Assembly (NCBI RefSeq): GCF_015560805.1
Contig: NZ_JADMSO010000008.1
Coordinates: 79,151-143,150, forward strand
Direction: 5' to 3'
Source: Mediterraneibacter glycyrrhizinilyticus
Lineage (GTDB): Bacteria > Bacillota > Clostridia > Lachnospirales > Lachnospiraceae
DNA: 64,000 bases
The notes beneath the pieces were generated by a model. The model worked only from the letters and a program-made list of their open reading frames with translations. It was not told the DNA's origin and ran no database searches. The position numbers and the translations under genes are program-made. Shown here in pieces: positions 26,700-36,128 of the stretch (positions are counted from its first letter, which is position 1; each line of letters starts with the position of its first letter).

Positions 26700-27269
26700 A
26701 TGAGAGTAATAGCAGGAAGTGCAAAAAGACTGCAGCTTAAGACATTAGAGGGAATGGATACAAGACCGACCACGGACCGGATTAAGGAGACATTGTTTAA
26801 TATAATCAGCCCGGGGCTTTTCGACAGTATGTTTCTGGATCTGTTTGCGGGAAGCGGCGGGATCGGGATCGAGGCGCTCAGCCGCGGTGCGAAAGAAGCG
26901 GTTTTTGTGGAACAGAATCCGAAAGCGATGGCATGTGTCCGTGACAATCTGAAATATACGAAATTAGACCGGAAAGGTATCACACTGACAAAGGATGTGA
27001 TGACGGCGCTGTACCAGTTGGAAGGTGAAAAAGTATTTGATTACATTTTTATGGATCCTCCGTATCATATGGGACTTGAGCGGCGTGTGATGGAATATCT
27101 GTCGGAATCGTCGCTTGTATATGAAGATACGGTGATCATCATAGAAGCGGCAAAAGAGACCGATTTTTCTTATCTGGAAGATCTTGGCTTCTCAGTCATC
27201 AAAGAAAAAGTCTATAAGACGAATAAACATCTGTTTGTGGAGAAAGCGGGGAAAGAGGAAATATGTTAA
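26700..27269 (+). CDS. rsmD: 16S rRNA (guanine(966)-N(2))-methyltransferase RsmD
   Basis: A 189-residue class I methyltransferase. It begins [20 protein letters not shown] and has the SAM motif [19 protein letters not shown] and the catalytic DPPY in [12 protein letters not shown] 26700 is eight bases after GGCGGTGA; the in-frame GTG 26688 lies within that site. The 3' end overlaps coaD by seven bases. The rsmD-coaD pair is highly conserved in Firmicutes. Confidence 0.96.
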   Translation: MRVIAGSAKRLQLKTLEGMDTRPTTDRIKETLFNIISPGLFDSMFLDLFAGSGGIGIEALSRGAKEAVFVEQNPKAMACVRDNLKYTKLDRKGITLTKDVMTALYQLEGEKVFDYIFMDPPYHMGLERRVMEYLSESSLVYEDTVIIIEAAKETDFSYLEDLGFSVIKEKVYKTNKHLFVEKAGKEEIC

Positions 27270-27754
27270 GAGCGATCTATCCGGGAAGTTTTGATCCGGT
27301 TACATACGGGCATCTTGATATTATTGAAAGATCTTGTAAAATTGCGGATGAACTGATTGTCGGAGTGTTGAACAATAATGCAAAAATGCCGTTGTTTTCT
27401 GTGGAAGAACGTGTTAAAATGTTAAACGAGGTGACGTGTCATTTGCCGAATGTTGTCATTGAACCGTTTGACGGTCTGCTGGTTGATTTTGCCCGGCAGA
27501 GAAAGGCGGATTGTATTATCAGAGGGCTTCGGGCGATTACCGATTTTGAGTATGAGCTGCAGATGGCCCAGACGAATCATAAACTTGGAGCAGAGATTGA
27601 GACCGTATTTCTGACAACGAATATCGAATATTCTTATCTGAGTTCGACGACCGTTAAGGAGATCGCAGCTTTTGGGGGAGACATAACACAATTTGTGCCG
27701 GAAGCTGTGCGTCGGGAACTGAACGAAAAGATGAAAACAAAAAGGAGAGTGTAA
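27263..27754 (+). CDS. coaD: Phosphopantetheine adenylyltransferase
   Basis: CoaD transfers AMP to 4'-phosphopantetheine in coenzyme A synthesis. The 163 residues include the nucleotidyltransferase start [19 protein letters not shown] with the T/HxGH-type GHLD element, the [16 protein letters not shown] block and [11 protein letters not shown]. The ATG overlaps the rsmD end; AGAGGAA precedes it. A coiled-coil protein follows three bases after the stop. Confidence 0.97.
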   Translation: MLRAIYPGSFDPVTYGHLDIIERSCKIADELIVGVLNNNAKMPLFSVEERVKMLNEVTCHLPNVVIEPFDGLLVDFARQRKADCIIRGLRAITDFEYELQMAQTNHKLGAEIETVFLTTNIEYSYLSSTTVKEIAAFGGDITQFVPEAVRRELNEKMKTKRRV

Positions 27755-27757
27755 ATA

Positions 27758-28345
27758 ATGAGCAGCCGTATTGAACAGATTATTGAAGAAATCGAAGAAT
27801 ACATCGACAGAGACTGTAAATATCAGCCGTTGTCGACGACAAAGATCATTGTGAACAAAGAGCATCTGGACGAATTGCTCCGGGAACTGCGTATGAAGAC
27901 TCCGGATGAGATCAAGAGATACCAGAAGATCATCAGCAACCGGGATGCGATCCTTGCCGATGCACAGGCAAAGGCAGACGCGATGATCGAGGACGCCCAG
28001 GTACAGACGACAGAACTTGTCAGCGAACATGAGATCATGCAGCAGGCATATGCGCAGGCGAATGAGATCGTGACACAGGCAACGGCACAGGCGCAGGAGA
28101 TCATTGACAATGCGACGATGGATGCCAATGCGATCCGGATCGGCGCGATCCAGTATACCGACGATCTTCTTGCCAATGCAGAGAGTATCATCGGACATAC
28201 GCTGGACAGTTATACGACCAAGTACGACGGTCTGATCAATTCGCTGCAGGAGTGTTACGATGTTGTGCGCACGAACCGTGCAGAACTGGAGATCCCGGAG
28301 GAGAATCCGGACGATTACAGCGGGCAGGAACCGGCGGCACAGTGA
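27758..28345 (+). CDS. Coiled-coil protein of unknown function, downstream of coaD
   Basis: A 195-residue soluble protein with no recognised catalytic motif. The N-terminus (MSSRIEQIIEEIEEYIDR) is followed by a long Ala/Gln/Glu-rich helix (about residues 65-140, for example AQANEIVTQATAQAQEI). This pattern gives DivIVA-like or ATP-synthase-subunit-like database names without real evidence. The C-terminus is acidic. An in-phase AAAGGAGAG site and a three-base gap to coaD show co-transcription. It is probably a structural or scaffolding protein (inference). Confidence 0.8.
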   Translation: MSSRIEQIIEEIEEYIDRDCKYQPLSTTKIIVNKEHLDELLRELRMKTPDEIKRYQKIISNRDAILADAQAKADAMIEDAQVQTTELVSEHEIMQQAYAQANEIVTQATAQAQEIIDNATMDANAIRIGAIQYTDDLLANAESIIGHTLDSYTTKYDGLINSLQECYDVVRTNRAELEIPEENPDDYSGQEPAAQ

Positions 28346-28393
28346 TCAGTGATACAAGAACCTGCAGATACAAATATCTTTTGAATGATAAGA

Positions 28394-29362
28394 TCAACGA
28401 AAGATCATGTAAAGATAACCCAAGGAACTGGCAGTCAGAGCGGCTGCCAGTTTTTCTGTAAAGTAGGGAAAAATCGGCAGCCCGGCTTTTTGTACCATGG
28501 ACTGTGTCTGCATGACGGCGCAGAATCCGCCGAATGACGTAAGTCCAAGGAGCATCGGATATTTGAACCGCATGGACATGGAGGCGGATCCGATCATGGA
28601 GATTCCGTTTGTCACTTCCAAAAACGGCAAAAAGAACTTGCTGCCGGGGAGGGGGAACGGAGAAGAGGAAACGATGGATGAAAGGACGGAAAACAGGATG
28701 ATGTAACCGCCGACTTTGACCAGAGTTTCACAACTGTCCATGATGCAGTGATCGAGCTGCCGGAAAGAAAAGCCGGGCTCTTTCGACCGCTCTGCGGCAG
28801 GGGTGGAAAAAGCGGCGGATCGCGCGAACGTATTTTGGTTTCCGACACGATCGATAAGCGACATTTTGTAAATACGTCTTGTGATCAGACTTACAAAGAG
28901 CGGACTGACAAGGAGGATGAACAGTGTGGGGAGCAGAAGCGTTTCGTCTTCCAGTGTCTGATAGACGATATAGTTCATAATAAAAACAGGGCTTGTATTG
29001 TTGCAGAAAGAGAGAAGATAGCAGGCTTCCCGATGCGTGATATATCCTTGTGTATTCAGATCGGCAGCGGTCTTGGCACCCATCGGATATCCGCACAAAA
29101 ATCCGGTGATAACGGCAAAACTTCCGCAATCGGAAACGGAAAGGAATGTCCGGCAGATTTTTGAGAATGCAGAGGTAAGGTAATGTATGCTTCCGGTTGC
29201 GAGAAGCAGATTGGAGACGAGCAGAAACGGAAACAATGTAGGGAGAATTGTCTGAAACCAGAGCAGAAGTCCGCTGCTTGCCCCCGAAAAGACAGCTTTG
29301 GGCGAAAGAAGCATAAAGGAAAATAAAAGAACGATCCCAAGTCCGGTCAGTGTTCGTTTCAT
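28394..29362 (-). CDS. ylbJ: Sporulation integral membrane protein YlbJ
   Basis: A 322-residue membrane protein with about eight helices and a nucleoside-recognition (Gate-like) domain. Signatures are LWFQTILPTLFPFLLVSNLL, TGFLCGYPMGAKTAADL and SFCNNTSPVFIMNYIV. In Bacillus ylbJ is sporulation-linked and lies in the ylbH(rsmD)-coaD-ylbJ neighbourhood; here it is next to the same genes but convergent. ATG 29362 follows GGAGA by eight bases; a TTG one codon earlier is less likely. Its 3' coding end contains the terminator hairpin of the opposing operon. Confidence 0.9.
   Translation of the reverse strand: MKRTLTGLGIVLLFSFMLLSPKAVFSGASSGLLLWFQTILPTLFPFLLVSNLLLATGSIHYLTSAFSKICRTFLSVSDCGSFAVITGFLCGYPMGAKTAADLNTQGYITHREACYLLSFCNNTSPVFIMNYIVYQTLEDETLLLPTLFILLVSPLFVSLITRRIYKMSLIDRVGNQNTFARSAAFSTPAAERSKEPGFSFRQLDHCIMDSCETLVKVGGYIILFSVLSSIVSSSPFPLPGSKFFLPFLEVTNGISMIGSASMSMRFKYPMLLGLTSFGGFCAVMQTQSMVQKAGLPIFPYFTEKLAAALTASSLGYLYMIFR
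28427..28455 (+). terminator. Terminator of the rsmD-coaD operon, inside the ylbJ 3' coding end
   Basis: ACTGGCAG and CTGCCAGT form a perfect 8-bp stem with a nine-base loop, and TTTT follows on the + strand. It lies about 80 bases after the coiled-coil gene and within the last codons of the convergent ylbJ. Confidence 0.8.
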
Positions 29363-29515
29363 CAACAGTTCTCCGTAAATCAGAACAAATGTTATGAAAG
29401 ATATATGAAATCGGTTGATTTTTTATGTCCGCTGTGACAAAATAGTAAAGAATAGCGTGAGTATGGAACATGCCGTAAAAGGTAGATTTCATACATAGAA
29501 AGGAGAATTTATCAT

Positions 29516-30958
29516 ATGTCAGTTTTAGGACAGACGGAACCGAAAGAAGTGTTCCGGTTTTTTGAAGAAATCAGTCAGATTCCGAGAGGAACCTACAATA
29601 CAAAGGCGGTCAGCGACTATTGCGTGAATTTTGCAAAGGAGCGCGGACTTGAGGTGATCCAGGATGAATGGAACAATGTCATTATGAAGAAGAACGGAAC
29701 CGCAGGATATGAGAACAGCGAGCCTGTGATCCTTCAGGGGCATCTCGATATGGTCTGCGAAAAAACAGCGGATTCCGATCATGACTTTATGAAAGATCCG
29801 ATCAAGCTGATGGTAGAAGACGGTTATGTGACAGCAGACGGGACTACACTGGGGGCAGACAACGGAATTGCAGTTGCAATGGTGCTTGCTCTTTTAGACA
29901 GCGATACGATCCCGCATCCGCCGATCGAAGCAGTTTTCACGGTAGATGAGGAAGTGGGCATGAACGGTGCGATGAACATCGATTTGAGCCCGTTGAAAGG
30001 AACGATGCTGATCAATCTGGACTCTGAGGAGGAGGACGTCCTGACAGCAGGATGTGCAGGCGGATTCCGTTTTGTATGCCAGATTCCGGTTGAAAGAGAA
30101 GTGATGAGCGGAAAAGGCGCGGAGATTGAGATCTGCGGTCTGCGCGGAGGTCATTCCGGCGTGGAGATCCACAAACAGAGAGGAAATGCCAACAAACTGG
30201 CAGGAAGACTGTTATGTCATCTGCGCCATGTGGCAGAGTATGCGCTTGTAGAGACAAACGGCGGATCTAAAGACAATGTCATCACACTTGCCAACAAGAT
30301 CAAGATCGCAGCAAAAGATCTTGCACCACTGAAAGCGGCTGTCGCTGAGATGGAAGCTGCATGGAAAGTAGAATTCGGAGCAGATGAACCGGGACTGGCT
30401 GTAAAGTTTACAGAACTGGAAGACGCGGACTATCAGGTGATGACGGAAGCATCCGCAAAGAAAGTGATCGCATTTCTTGTAAATTGTCCAAATGGAGTGG
30501 ATGAATACAACCGTTCGCTTCCGGGGCTGGTGGAGACTTCCGATAACCTTGGTGTGACAGAGACAGAAGAGGGATGTGTCCGTTTTATGGTCCTGACAAG
30601 AAGCGGTACTGCGTCCAAGCTCGAAGAATTTAAAGAAAAATACAGATGCCTTGCCAACTTAGTCGGCGGAAGTTACGAGTTTAACAGCGAGTACCCGGGA
30701 TGGATGTTCAAAGAACAGTCCAAGATCCGCCCGATCGTTCTGGATGCATTTGAGCATATTTACGGAAAACGTCCGGAAGTGACGACGATCCATGCGGGAT
30801 TGGAGTGCGGACTTTTAAGCGGACATAAGCCGGAACTGGACTGCATCTCTTTCGGACCGAATATGATCGGCGTACATTCCGTAGAGGAGCGTCTGGAGAT
30901 CGCATCCGCAGCGCGTATCTGGGAAGCATTAAAAGAAATCATGAAACAATGCAAATAG
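29516..30958 (+). CDS. pepD: Aminoacyl-histidine dipeptidase (M20C family)
   Basis: A cytosolic zinc dipeptidase of 480 residues that hydrolyses Xaa-His and other dipeptides. Metal and catalytic motifs of the M20 family are visible: GHLDMVCEK (about residue 82), the bridging Asp in LGADNGIAVAMVLAL (about 117), the general base in VDEEVGMNGAM (about 146), and an ECGLLSG near the C-terminus. AAAGGAGAA precedes the ATG by about eight bases. It is divergent from ylbJ. Confidence 0.95.
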   Translation: MSVLGQTEPKEVFRFFEEISQIPRGTYNTKAVSDYCVNFAKERGLEVIQDEWNNVIMKKNGTAGYENSEPVILQGHLDMVCEKTADSDHDFMKDPIKLMVEDGYVTADGTTLGADNGIAVAMVLALLDSDTIPHPPIEAVFTVDEEVGMNGAMNIDLSPLKGTMLINLDSEEEDVLTAGCAGGFRFVCQIPVEREVMSGKGAEIEICGLRGGHSGVEIHKQRGNANKLAGRLLCHLRHVAEYALVETNGGSKDNVITLANKIKIAAKDLAPLKAAVAEMEAAWKVEFGADEPGLAVKFTELEDADYQVMTEASAKKVIAFLVNCPNGVDEYNRSLPGLVETSDNLGVTETEEGCVRFMVLTRSGTASKLEEFKEKYRCLANLVGGSYEFNSEYPGWMFKEQSKIRPIVLDAFEHIYGKRPEVTTIHAGLECGLLSGHKPELDCISFGPNMIGVHSVEERLEIASAARIWEALKEIMKQCK

Positions 30959-30961
30959 GAC

Positions 30962-31003
30962 ATTCCCCGGTTCATATACTAGAAAGACTATGAACCGGGG
31001 AAT
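30962..31003. other. Perfect 15-bp stem-loop between pepD and the M23 gene
   Basis: ATTCCCCGGTTCATA (30962-30976) pairs without mismatch with TATGAACCGGGGAAT (30989-31003) across 12 bases. No T-run follows on either strand, so it is not a standard terminator. It ends seven bases before the next ATG and would hide the region where that gene's ribosome site should be. Confidence 0.7.
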
Positions 31004-31010
31004 ATGACTG

Positions 31011-31859
31011 ATGGGGCATCGATGGAGCAGACTGCTCGTTTTTTTGCTTGCGGCAGTGATCTTGTCCGCGGCGGGGATCGGGCAGGTAAAAGAAGCCGGA
31101 CGTTTTGGTCGGCTTCAGGAAGACACGGTGAAAACCGGCGCATTTCGCAGACAGACGCTGGATGACGGGATGCAGGATATGATACGGGATATGGAAGATC
31201 CCGGAGAATTGCTTGGCATTTACTGGCTGGAGACCGGATTCGGAGAACAGCCGTTTTCGGGAAATTGCACGGAACAGGCGTTTGAAAGTATGGGAAGATC
31301 GTGGAAAAGAAGACTCTATTGGAACGTCTATGCGGAAGCCTGCCGTGCCATCTGGGATGATCTTGTCTACTTTCCGATCCCTGTATCGAAAGACGGGGAA
31401 GCGGAAGAGATAAGTTTTGTAGATTCCTGGATGTATGAGAGGAATTACGGCGGTACACGAGGACATGAGGGAACGGACATCATGGCGGGAGAGAATGTCC
31501 GGGGATATTATCCGGTTGTCAGTATGACCGACGGTTATGTAACCCACAAAGGGTGGCTGGAGCAGGGCGGGTATCGTCTCGGGATCACAGCGCCCGGCGG
31601 GGCTTATTTTTATTATGCGCATCTGGATTCTTATGCGGAGATCGAAGAGGGAGATCCGGTGAAAGCCGGAGATCTGCTCGGATTTATGGGAGATACCGGA
31701 TACAGCAAAAAAGAGGGGACAATGGGGATGTTTCCGGTACATCTTCACGTCGGAATTTATCTGATCCATGACGGAGAGGAGATCAGCGTCAATCCCTATC
31801 AGCCATTGAAATATCTGGAGAACCGCAGAATCGAGTGTGTGTACGGCAGGAAAAATTGA
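31011..31859 (+). CDS. M23 family metallopeptidase (exported)
   Basis: A 282-residue protein with an N-terminal signal/anchor (about residues 5-23) and a C-terminal LytM/M23 domain. Zinc ligands are visible as the His and Asp of GTRGHEGTDIM and the HLHVG motif. M23 enzymes cut peptidoglycan cross-bridges. The start MGHRWSRLLVFLLAAVILSA has no clear ribosome site; a CCGGGGAA stretch is part of the preceding stem-loop. It could be controlled at translation by that structure (inference). Confidence 0.88.
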   Translation: MGHRWSRLLVFLLAAVILSAAGIGQVKEAGRFGRLQEDTVKTGAFRRQTLDDGMQDMIRDMEDPGELLGIYWLETGFGEQPFSGNCTEQAFESMGRSWKRRLYWNVYAEACRAIWDDLVYFPIPVSKDGEAEEISFVDSWMYERNYGGTRGHEGTDIMAGENVRGYYPVVSMTDGYVTHKGWLEQGGYRLGITAPGGAYFYYAHLDSYAEIEEGDPVKAGDLLGFMGDTGYSKKEGTMGMFPVHLHVGIYLIHDGEEISVNPYQPLKYLENRRIECVYGRKN

Positions 31860-31942
31860 GAGATATTTATTGAAGAAAAGTTATTTGAGAGAACGATCCG
31901 TGACCATGCATGGATGTGAGACGGACAGAGGAGAGAAGAGGA

Positions 31943-33334
31943 ATGAATTTACCGATTGCATTTGAAGAAAAAATGAAATCGCTGCTTGGGGAAGAAGAAT
32001 ATAACGCGTATCTGCAGTGTTTTGATGAACCGCGGCACTATGGATTGAGGGTCAACACCCGGAAAATTTCCGTGGAGGATTTCTTGAAGATCGCGCCATG
32101 GCCGCTGACACCCGTTCCATGGATCTCCAACGGATTTTACTATGACGGCAGTGTGTACCAGCCGGCAAAACACCCTTATTACTATGCGGGACTGTATTAT
32201 CTGCAGGAACCGAGCGCTATGACGCCGGCTGACAGGCTTCCGGTCGAACCGGGAGATAAAGTGCTGGATGTCTGTGCGGCTCCGGGCGGAAAAGCGACGG
32301 AACTGGGAGCAAAATTAAAAGGCGAGGGTGTGCTTGTCGCCAATGACATCAGCAATTCCAGAGCGCGGGGGCTTTTGAAGAATCTGGAATTGTTCGGTAT
32401 CGGCAATATGCTTGTGATCAGCGAAGAGCCGGGAAAGCTGATGGAATTTTTTCCCGAATATTTTGACAAGATCCTGATCGATGCGCCGTGTTCCGGAGAG
32501 GGAATGTTCCGCAAAGAAAAGAAGATGGTCAAAGCATGGGAAGAGCATGGACCGGCGTTCTTTTCCAGACTCCAGCAGAGCATCATCACACAGGCGGCTT
32601 CGATGCTGCGCCCGGGCGGAATGCTTCTGTACTCCACCTGCACGTTCGACCCGCTGGAAAATGAGCGGACGATCGAATATCTTCTTTCCCAACATCCGGA
32701 ATTTGAGATTTGTGAAATGGACGGTTACGAGGGATTTGAAAAAGGCCGTCCGGAACTGACGGAACAGAAGATCGACGGGATGGAGAAAACGGTCCGCATT
32801 TTTCCGCACAAGATGCATGGAGAGGGTCATTACCTTGCACTTTTGAAAAAAGGAAATGTCGCTCCGGGGGAAAGAAAAGAAAAGACCGGAAATAAAAAAG
32901 GCGGGAAAAAGATTCCGGAAGATCTGGAAGCATTTTTGAAAGAACTGAATATCGAGCTGGATCCGGCGAGATTCGATCTGCGGGAGGAACGCGTATATTA
33001 TATGCCGGAAGATCTGCCGGCATTAAAAGGAGTCCGTTTCTTACGTTCCGGACTTTTGCTCGGAGAGTTGAAGAAAAAGCGGTTTGAACCGAGTCAGGCG
33101 CTTGCGATGTATCTGAAAAAAGAAAACTATAAAAAGACGCTGGATTTTTCCGTCGATGATGATCGTGTCGTAAAATATTTAAAAGGCGAGACACTGGATG
33201 TGGAAGATCTTGTGACGCCGAAAGAAAAAGGCTGGTTTCTTGTCTGTGTGGACGGCTATCCGCTTGGCTTCGGAAAGCTGGCGTCCCAGACATTGAAAAA
33301 CAAATATCTGCCGGGCTGGAGATGGCAGTCGTAA
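31943..33334 (+). CDS. RsmB/NOP family (RsmF-like) rRNA m5C methyltransferase
   Basis: A 463-residue SAM-dependent RNA cytosine-5 methyltransferase. Motifs are VCAAPGGKATELG (SAM), DAPCSGEGMFRK (catalytic PC-type Cys) and YSTCTFDPLENE (second Cys). The C-terminal about 150 residues form an RsmF-type PUA-like RNA-binding region (VRFLRSGLLLGELKKKRF). ATG 31943 is the start: AGAGGA is just upstream, and an in-frame ATG at 31910 lacks a good site. Confidence 0.9.
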   Translation: MNLPIAFEEKMKSLLGEEEYNAYLQCFDEPRHYGLRVNTRKISVEDFLKIAPWPLTPVPWISNGFYYDGSVYQPAKHPYYYAGLYYLQEPSAMTPADRLPVEPGDKVLDVCAAPGGKATELGAKLKGEGVLVANDISNSRARGLLKNLELFGIGNMLVISEEPGKLMEFFPEYFDKILIDAPCSGEGMFRKEKKMVKAWEEHGPAFFSRLQQSIITQAASMLRPGGMLLYSTCTFDPLENERTIEYLLSQHPEFEICEMDGYEGFEKGRPELTEQKIDGMEKTVRIFPHKMHGEGHYLALLKKGNVAPGERKEKTGNKKGGKKIPEDLEAFLKELNIELDPARFDLREERVYYMPEDLPALKGVRFLRSGLLLGELKKKRFEPSQALAMYLKKENYKKTLDFSVDDDRVVKYLKGETLDVEDLVTPKEKGWFLVCVDGYPLGFGKLASQTLKNKYLPGWRWQS

Positions 33335-33369
33335 GGAGCAGAGGACGAAATGGCAGGGAGTAAACCGAA

Positions 33370-34089
33370 ATGAAAATAAGACTGGATAAGTATTTGACGG
33401 AAATGAGCGTGGGAAGCCGCAGTGAAGTGAAAAAAGCGATCATAAAAGGATTGACCGAAGTCAACGGCGAGACAGTAAAAAAACCGGAACAGAAAATCGA
33501 TCTGGCTTTGGATCAGGTTTGCTTTCAGGGACGTCGGATCACTTATGCGGCGATGGAATATTATATGCTGAACAAACCTGCCGGGGTGATCTCGGCAAGC
33601 GAAGACCGGCATGAGACGACCGTGGTCGATCTGATCACGGAAAAGAAACGGAAAGATCTGTTCCCTGTCGGACGTCTGGATAAAGATACCGAGGGGCTTT
33701 TGCTGATCACAAATGACGGAGAACTGGCACATCGGCTCCTTTCCCCGAAAAAGCATGTGGATAAAGTGTATTATGCAAAAATCGCAGGGAAAGTGACAGA
33801 GGAAGACAAAAAAGTATTTGCAGAGGGCGTTGACATCGGGGAAGATAAGCTGACACTTCCGGCTAAACTGCACATCTTAAAAAGCGGGGAAGAATCGGAG
33901 ATCACGCTGACGATCCGGGAGGGAAAATTCCATCAGGTGAAGCGGATGTTCCATGCGGTCGGAAAAGAGGTTGTCTATCTGAAGCGGCTTCGTATGGGGA
34001 GCCTTGTGCTGGATGAAAATTTAAAAACCGGAGAATATCGGGCGCTGACGGACGAGGAACGCCGGACTTTGACCGGAGAGAACGAATAG
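33370..34089 (+). CDS. RsuA/RluB family pseudouridine synthase
   Basis: A 239-residue enzyme with an N-terminal S4 RNA-binding domain (IRLDKYLTEMSVGSRSEVKK), the MLNKPAGVISAS motif and the catalytic Asp in PVGRLDKDTEGLLLITNDG. The size and the GRLDKDTEGLL form fit the RsuA group that makes pseudouridine-516 in 16S rRNA, but RluB-like activity on 23S cannot be excluded. A seven-codon ORF beginning at 33350 ends on its start codon (ATGA), so it may be coupled to a tiny leader. Confidence 0.9.
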   Translation: MKIRLDKYLTEMSVGSRSEVKKAIIKGLTEVNGETVKKPEQKIDLALDQVCFQGRRITYAAMEYYMLNKPAGVISASEDRHETTVVDLITEKKRKDLFPVGRLDKDTEGLLLITNDGELAHRLLSPKKHVDKVYYAKIAGKVTEEDKKVFAEGVDIGEDKLTLPAKLHILKSGEESEITLTIREGKFHQVKRMFHAVGKEVVYLKRLRMGSLVLDENLKTGEYRALTDEERRTLTGENE

Positions 34090-34103
34090 AAATGGAGAAA
34101 TGA

Positions 34104-36128
34104 ATGAGTACAGGATTTTTGCCGATCAACAGAAAAGAGATGAAAGAACGGGGATGGGATCAGGTTGATTTTGTCTATGTGATCGGAGACGCTTATGTGG
34201 ATCATCCGTCCTTTGGACATGCGATCATCAGCCGTGTGCTGGAATCCAGAGGGTATCGGGTTGGGATCATCTCCCAGCCGGATTGGAAGAACAAAGAAAG
34301 CATCACGGTGTTTGGAGAGCCACGGCTTGCGTTTCTTGTTTCCGCCGGCAATATGGATTCCATGGTCAATCACTATTCTGTCTCGAAAAAACGCAGGGCG
34401 ACCGACGCGTATACACCGGGCGGTGTGATGGGAAAGCGTCCGGATTATGCGGCGGTGGTCTATGGAAATCTGATCCGGCAGACATACAAGCAGACGCCGG
34501 TCATTCTCGGAGGGATCGAGGCAAGTCTTCGGAGACTTGCGCATTATGACTACTGGTCCGATCGGATAAAACGGTCGATCCTCTTGGATTCCGGTGCAGA
34601 TATCATTTCTTACGGGATGGGAGAACGTTCGATCGTCGAGATCGCGGAGGCGCTGGATGCGGGGATCGCGGTGGAAGATCTCACCTATCTGGACGGAACG
34701 GTCGTAAAGGTGAAAAGTCTCGATTCCGTCTATGATGCAGTGGAACTGCCGTCTTTTGAACAAGTAAAAGAACAGAAAGAAACGTATGCAAGAAGCTTCT
34801 ATACACAGTATCAGAATACGGATCCGTTTCGCGGACAGCGGCTGGTGGAACCATACAGTCCGCATCTGTATGTCGTGCAGAATCCTCCGGCAAAGCCGTT
34901 GTCGACGATGGAGATGGATGATATTTACGCACTTCCTTATATGCGGACATGGCATCCGTCTTATGAGAAAGACGGCGGCGTTCCGGCGGTGGAAGAGATC
35001 AAGTTCAGTCTGACGAGCAACCGCGGATGTTTCGGGGGATGCAGTTTTTGTGCCCTGACCTTTCATCAGGGACGGATCGTGCAGACGAGAAGTCACGAAT
35101 CTCTGGTGGAGGAAGCGGAAGCGTTCACAAAGGATCCGGCATTCAAAGGCTATATCCATGATGTGGGTGGACCGACGGCGAATTTCCGACATCCGTCCTG
35201 TGAGAAGCAGTTGAAATCCGGCGTCTGCAAGAACCGCCAGTGTCTGTTTCCGAAGCCTTGCAGCAATCTCAACGCAGATCACAGCGATTATGTCAAACTG
35301 CTCCGCAGACTGCGCAGCATCCCGAAAGTGAAAAAAGTATTCATTCGTTCGGGAATCCGTTTTGACTATCTGCTTGCAGAGCAGGGACAGACTTTTTTGA
35401 AAGAACTTTGTGAGCATCATGTCAGCGGGCAACTGAAAGTTGCCCCAGAACATGTGTCGGATCCGGTTCTGGAAAAGATGGGAAAACCGAAGAATCAGGT
35501 TTACACGCAGTTTGCAAATGCATTTTTTGAGATGAATAAGAAACTCGGGAAAAAGCAGTTTCTTGTGCCGTATCTGATGTCCTCGCATCCGGGCTCCACC
35601 TTAAAAGAAGCGGTGGAGCTGGCGGAGTATTGCAGAGATATGGGGTATATGCCGGAGCAGGTGCAGGATTTTTATCCGACGCCGTCCACATTGTCCACAT
35701 GTATGTACTATACGGAACTGGATCCAAGGACGATGGAGCCGGTCTATGTGCCGAAAAATCCGCATGAGAAAGCAATGCAGAGAGCGCTGATCCAATATCG
35801 GAATCCGGCAAATTATGAGCTTGTGAAAGAAGCGCTTATGAAAGCGGGACGGACCGATCTGATCGGTTTCGGAGAAGAATGTCTGATCCGTCCGCGCCAG
35901 TTCGCGAAAGAGCGTGCGGCGGCTGCCGGAAAAACCGATCGGAAAACCGCGGCTGCTGGCGGAAAAGCTGAGCGGAGAGGCGAGGCGAAAAAGCCGCAGA
36001 GCAGATGGGCTTCGGGAGGTGCTTCCCCGAAAAAAGGCAGAGAGCAAAATCACTCCGGGAACAATCATTCCGACCGAAGAGGCTCCTCCGGAACGCATTC
36101 CGGTAAGCGGAAAGGAAGACGATCATGA
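34104..36128 (+). CDS. YgiQ family radical SAM protein
   Basis: A 674-residue radical SAM protein. It starts GFLPINRKEMKERGWDQVDF and has an N-terminal B12-binding-like domain, then the radical SAM triad CFGGCSFC (about residue 309) and the DVGGPTANFRHPSC block typical of YgiQ. The C-terminal about 60 residues are basic and low-complexity (K, R, S, G). The reaction is not known. TGGAGAAA precedes the ATG; the last four bases overlap the SDR gene start. Confidence 0.93.
   Translation: MSTGFLPINRKEMKERGWDQVDFVYVIGDAYVDHPSFGHAIISRVLESRGYRVGIISQPDWKNKESITVFGEPRLAFLVSAGNMDSMVNHYSVSKKRRATDAYTPGGVMGKRPDYAAVVYGNLIRQTYKQTPVILGGIEASLRRLAHYDYWSDRIKRSILLDSGADIISYGMGERSIVEIAEALDAGIAVEDLTYLDGTVVKVKSLDSVYDAVELPSFEQVKEQKETYARSFYTQYQNTDPFRGQRLVEPYSPHLYVVQNPPAKPLSTMEMDDIYALPYMRTWHPSYEKDGGVPAVEEIKFSLTSNRGCFGGCSFCALTFHQGRIVQTRSHESLVEEAEAFTKDPAFKGYIHDVGGPTANFRHPSCEKQLKSGVCKNRQCLFPKPCSNLNADHSDYVKLLRRLRSIPKVKKVFIRSGIRFDYLLAEQGQTFLKELCEHHVSGQLKVAPEHVSDPVLEKMGKPKNQVYTQFANAFFEMNKKLGKKQFLVPYLMSSHPGSTLKEAVELAEYCRDMGYMPEQVQDFYPTPSTLSTCMYYTELDPRTMEPVYVPKNPHEKAMQRALIQYRNPANYELVKEALMKAGRTDLIGFGEECLIRPRQFAKERAAAAGKTDRKTAAAGGKAERRGEAKKPQSRWASGGASPKKGREQNHSGNNHSDRRGSSGTHSGKRKGRRS

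Noticed and set aside
33350..33373. A seven-codon leader ORF before the RsuA-type gene
   Set aside because: It is too short to support by composition. It is noted only because its TGA overlaps the next ATG.
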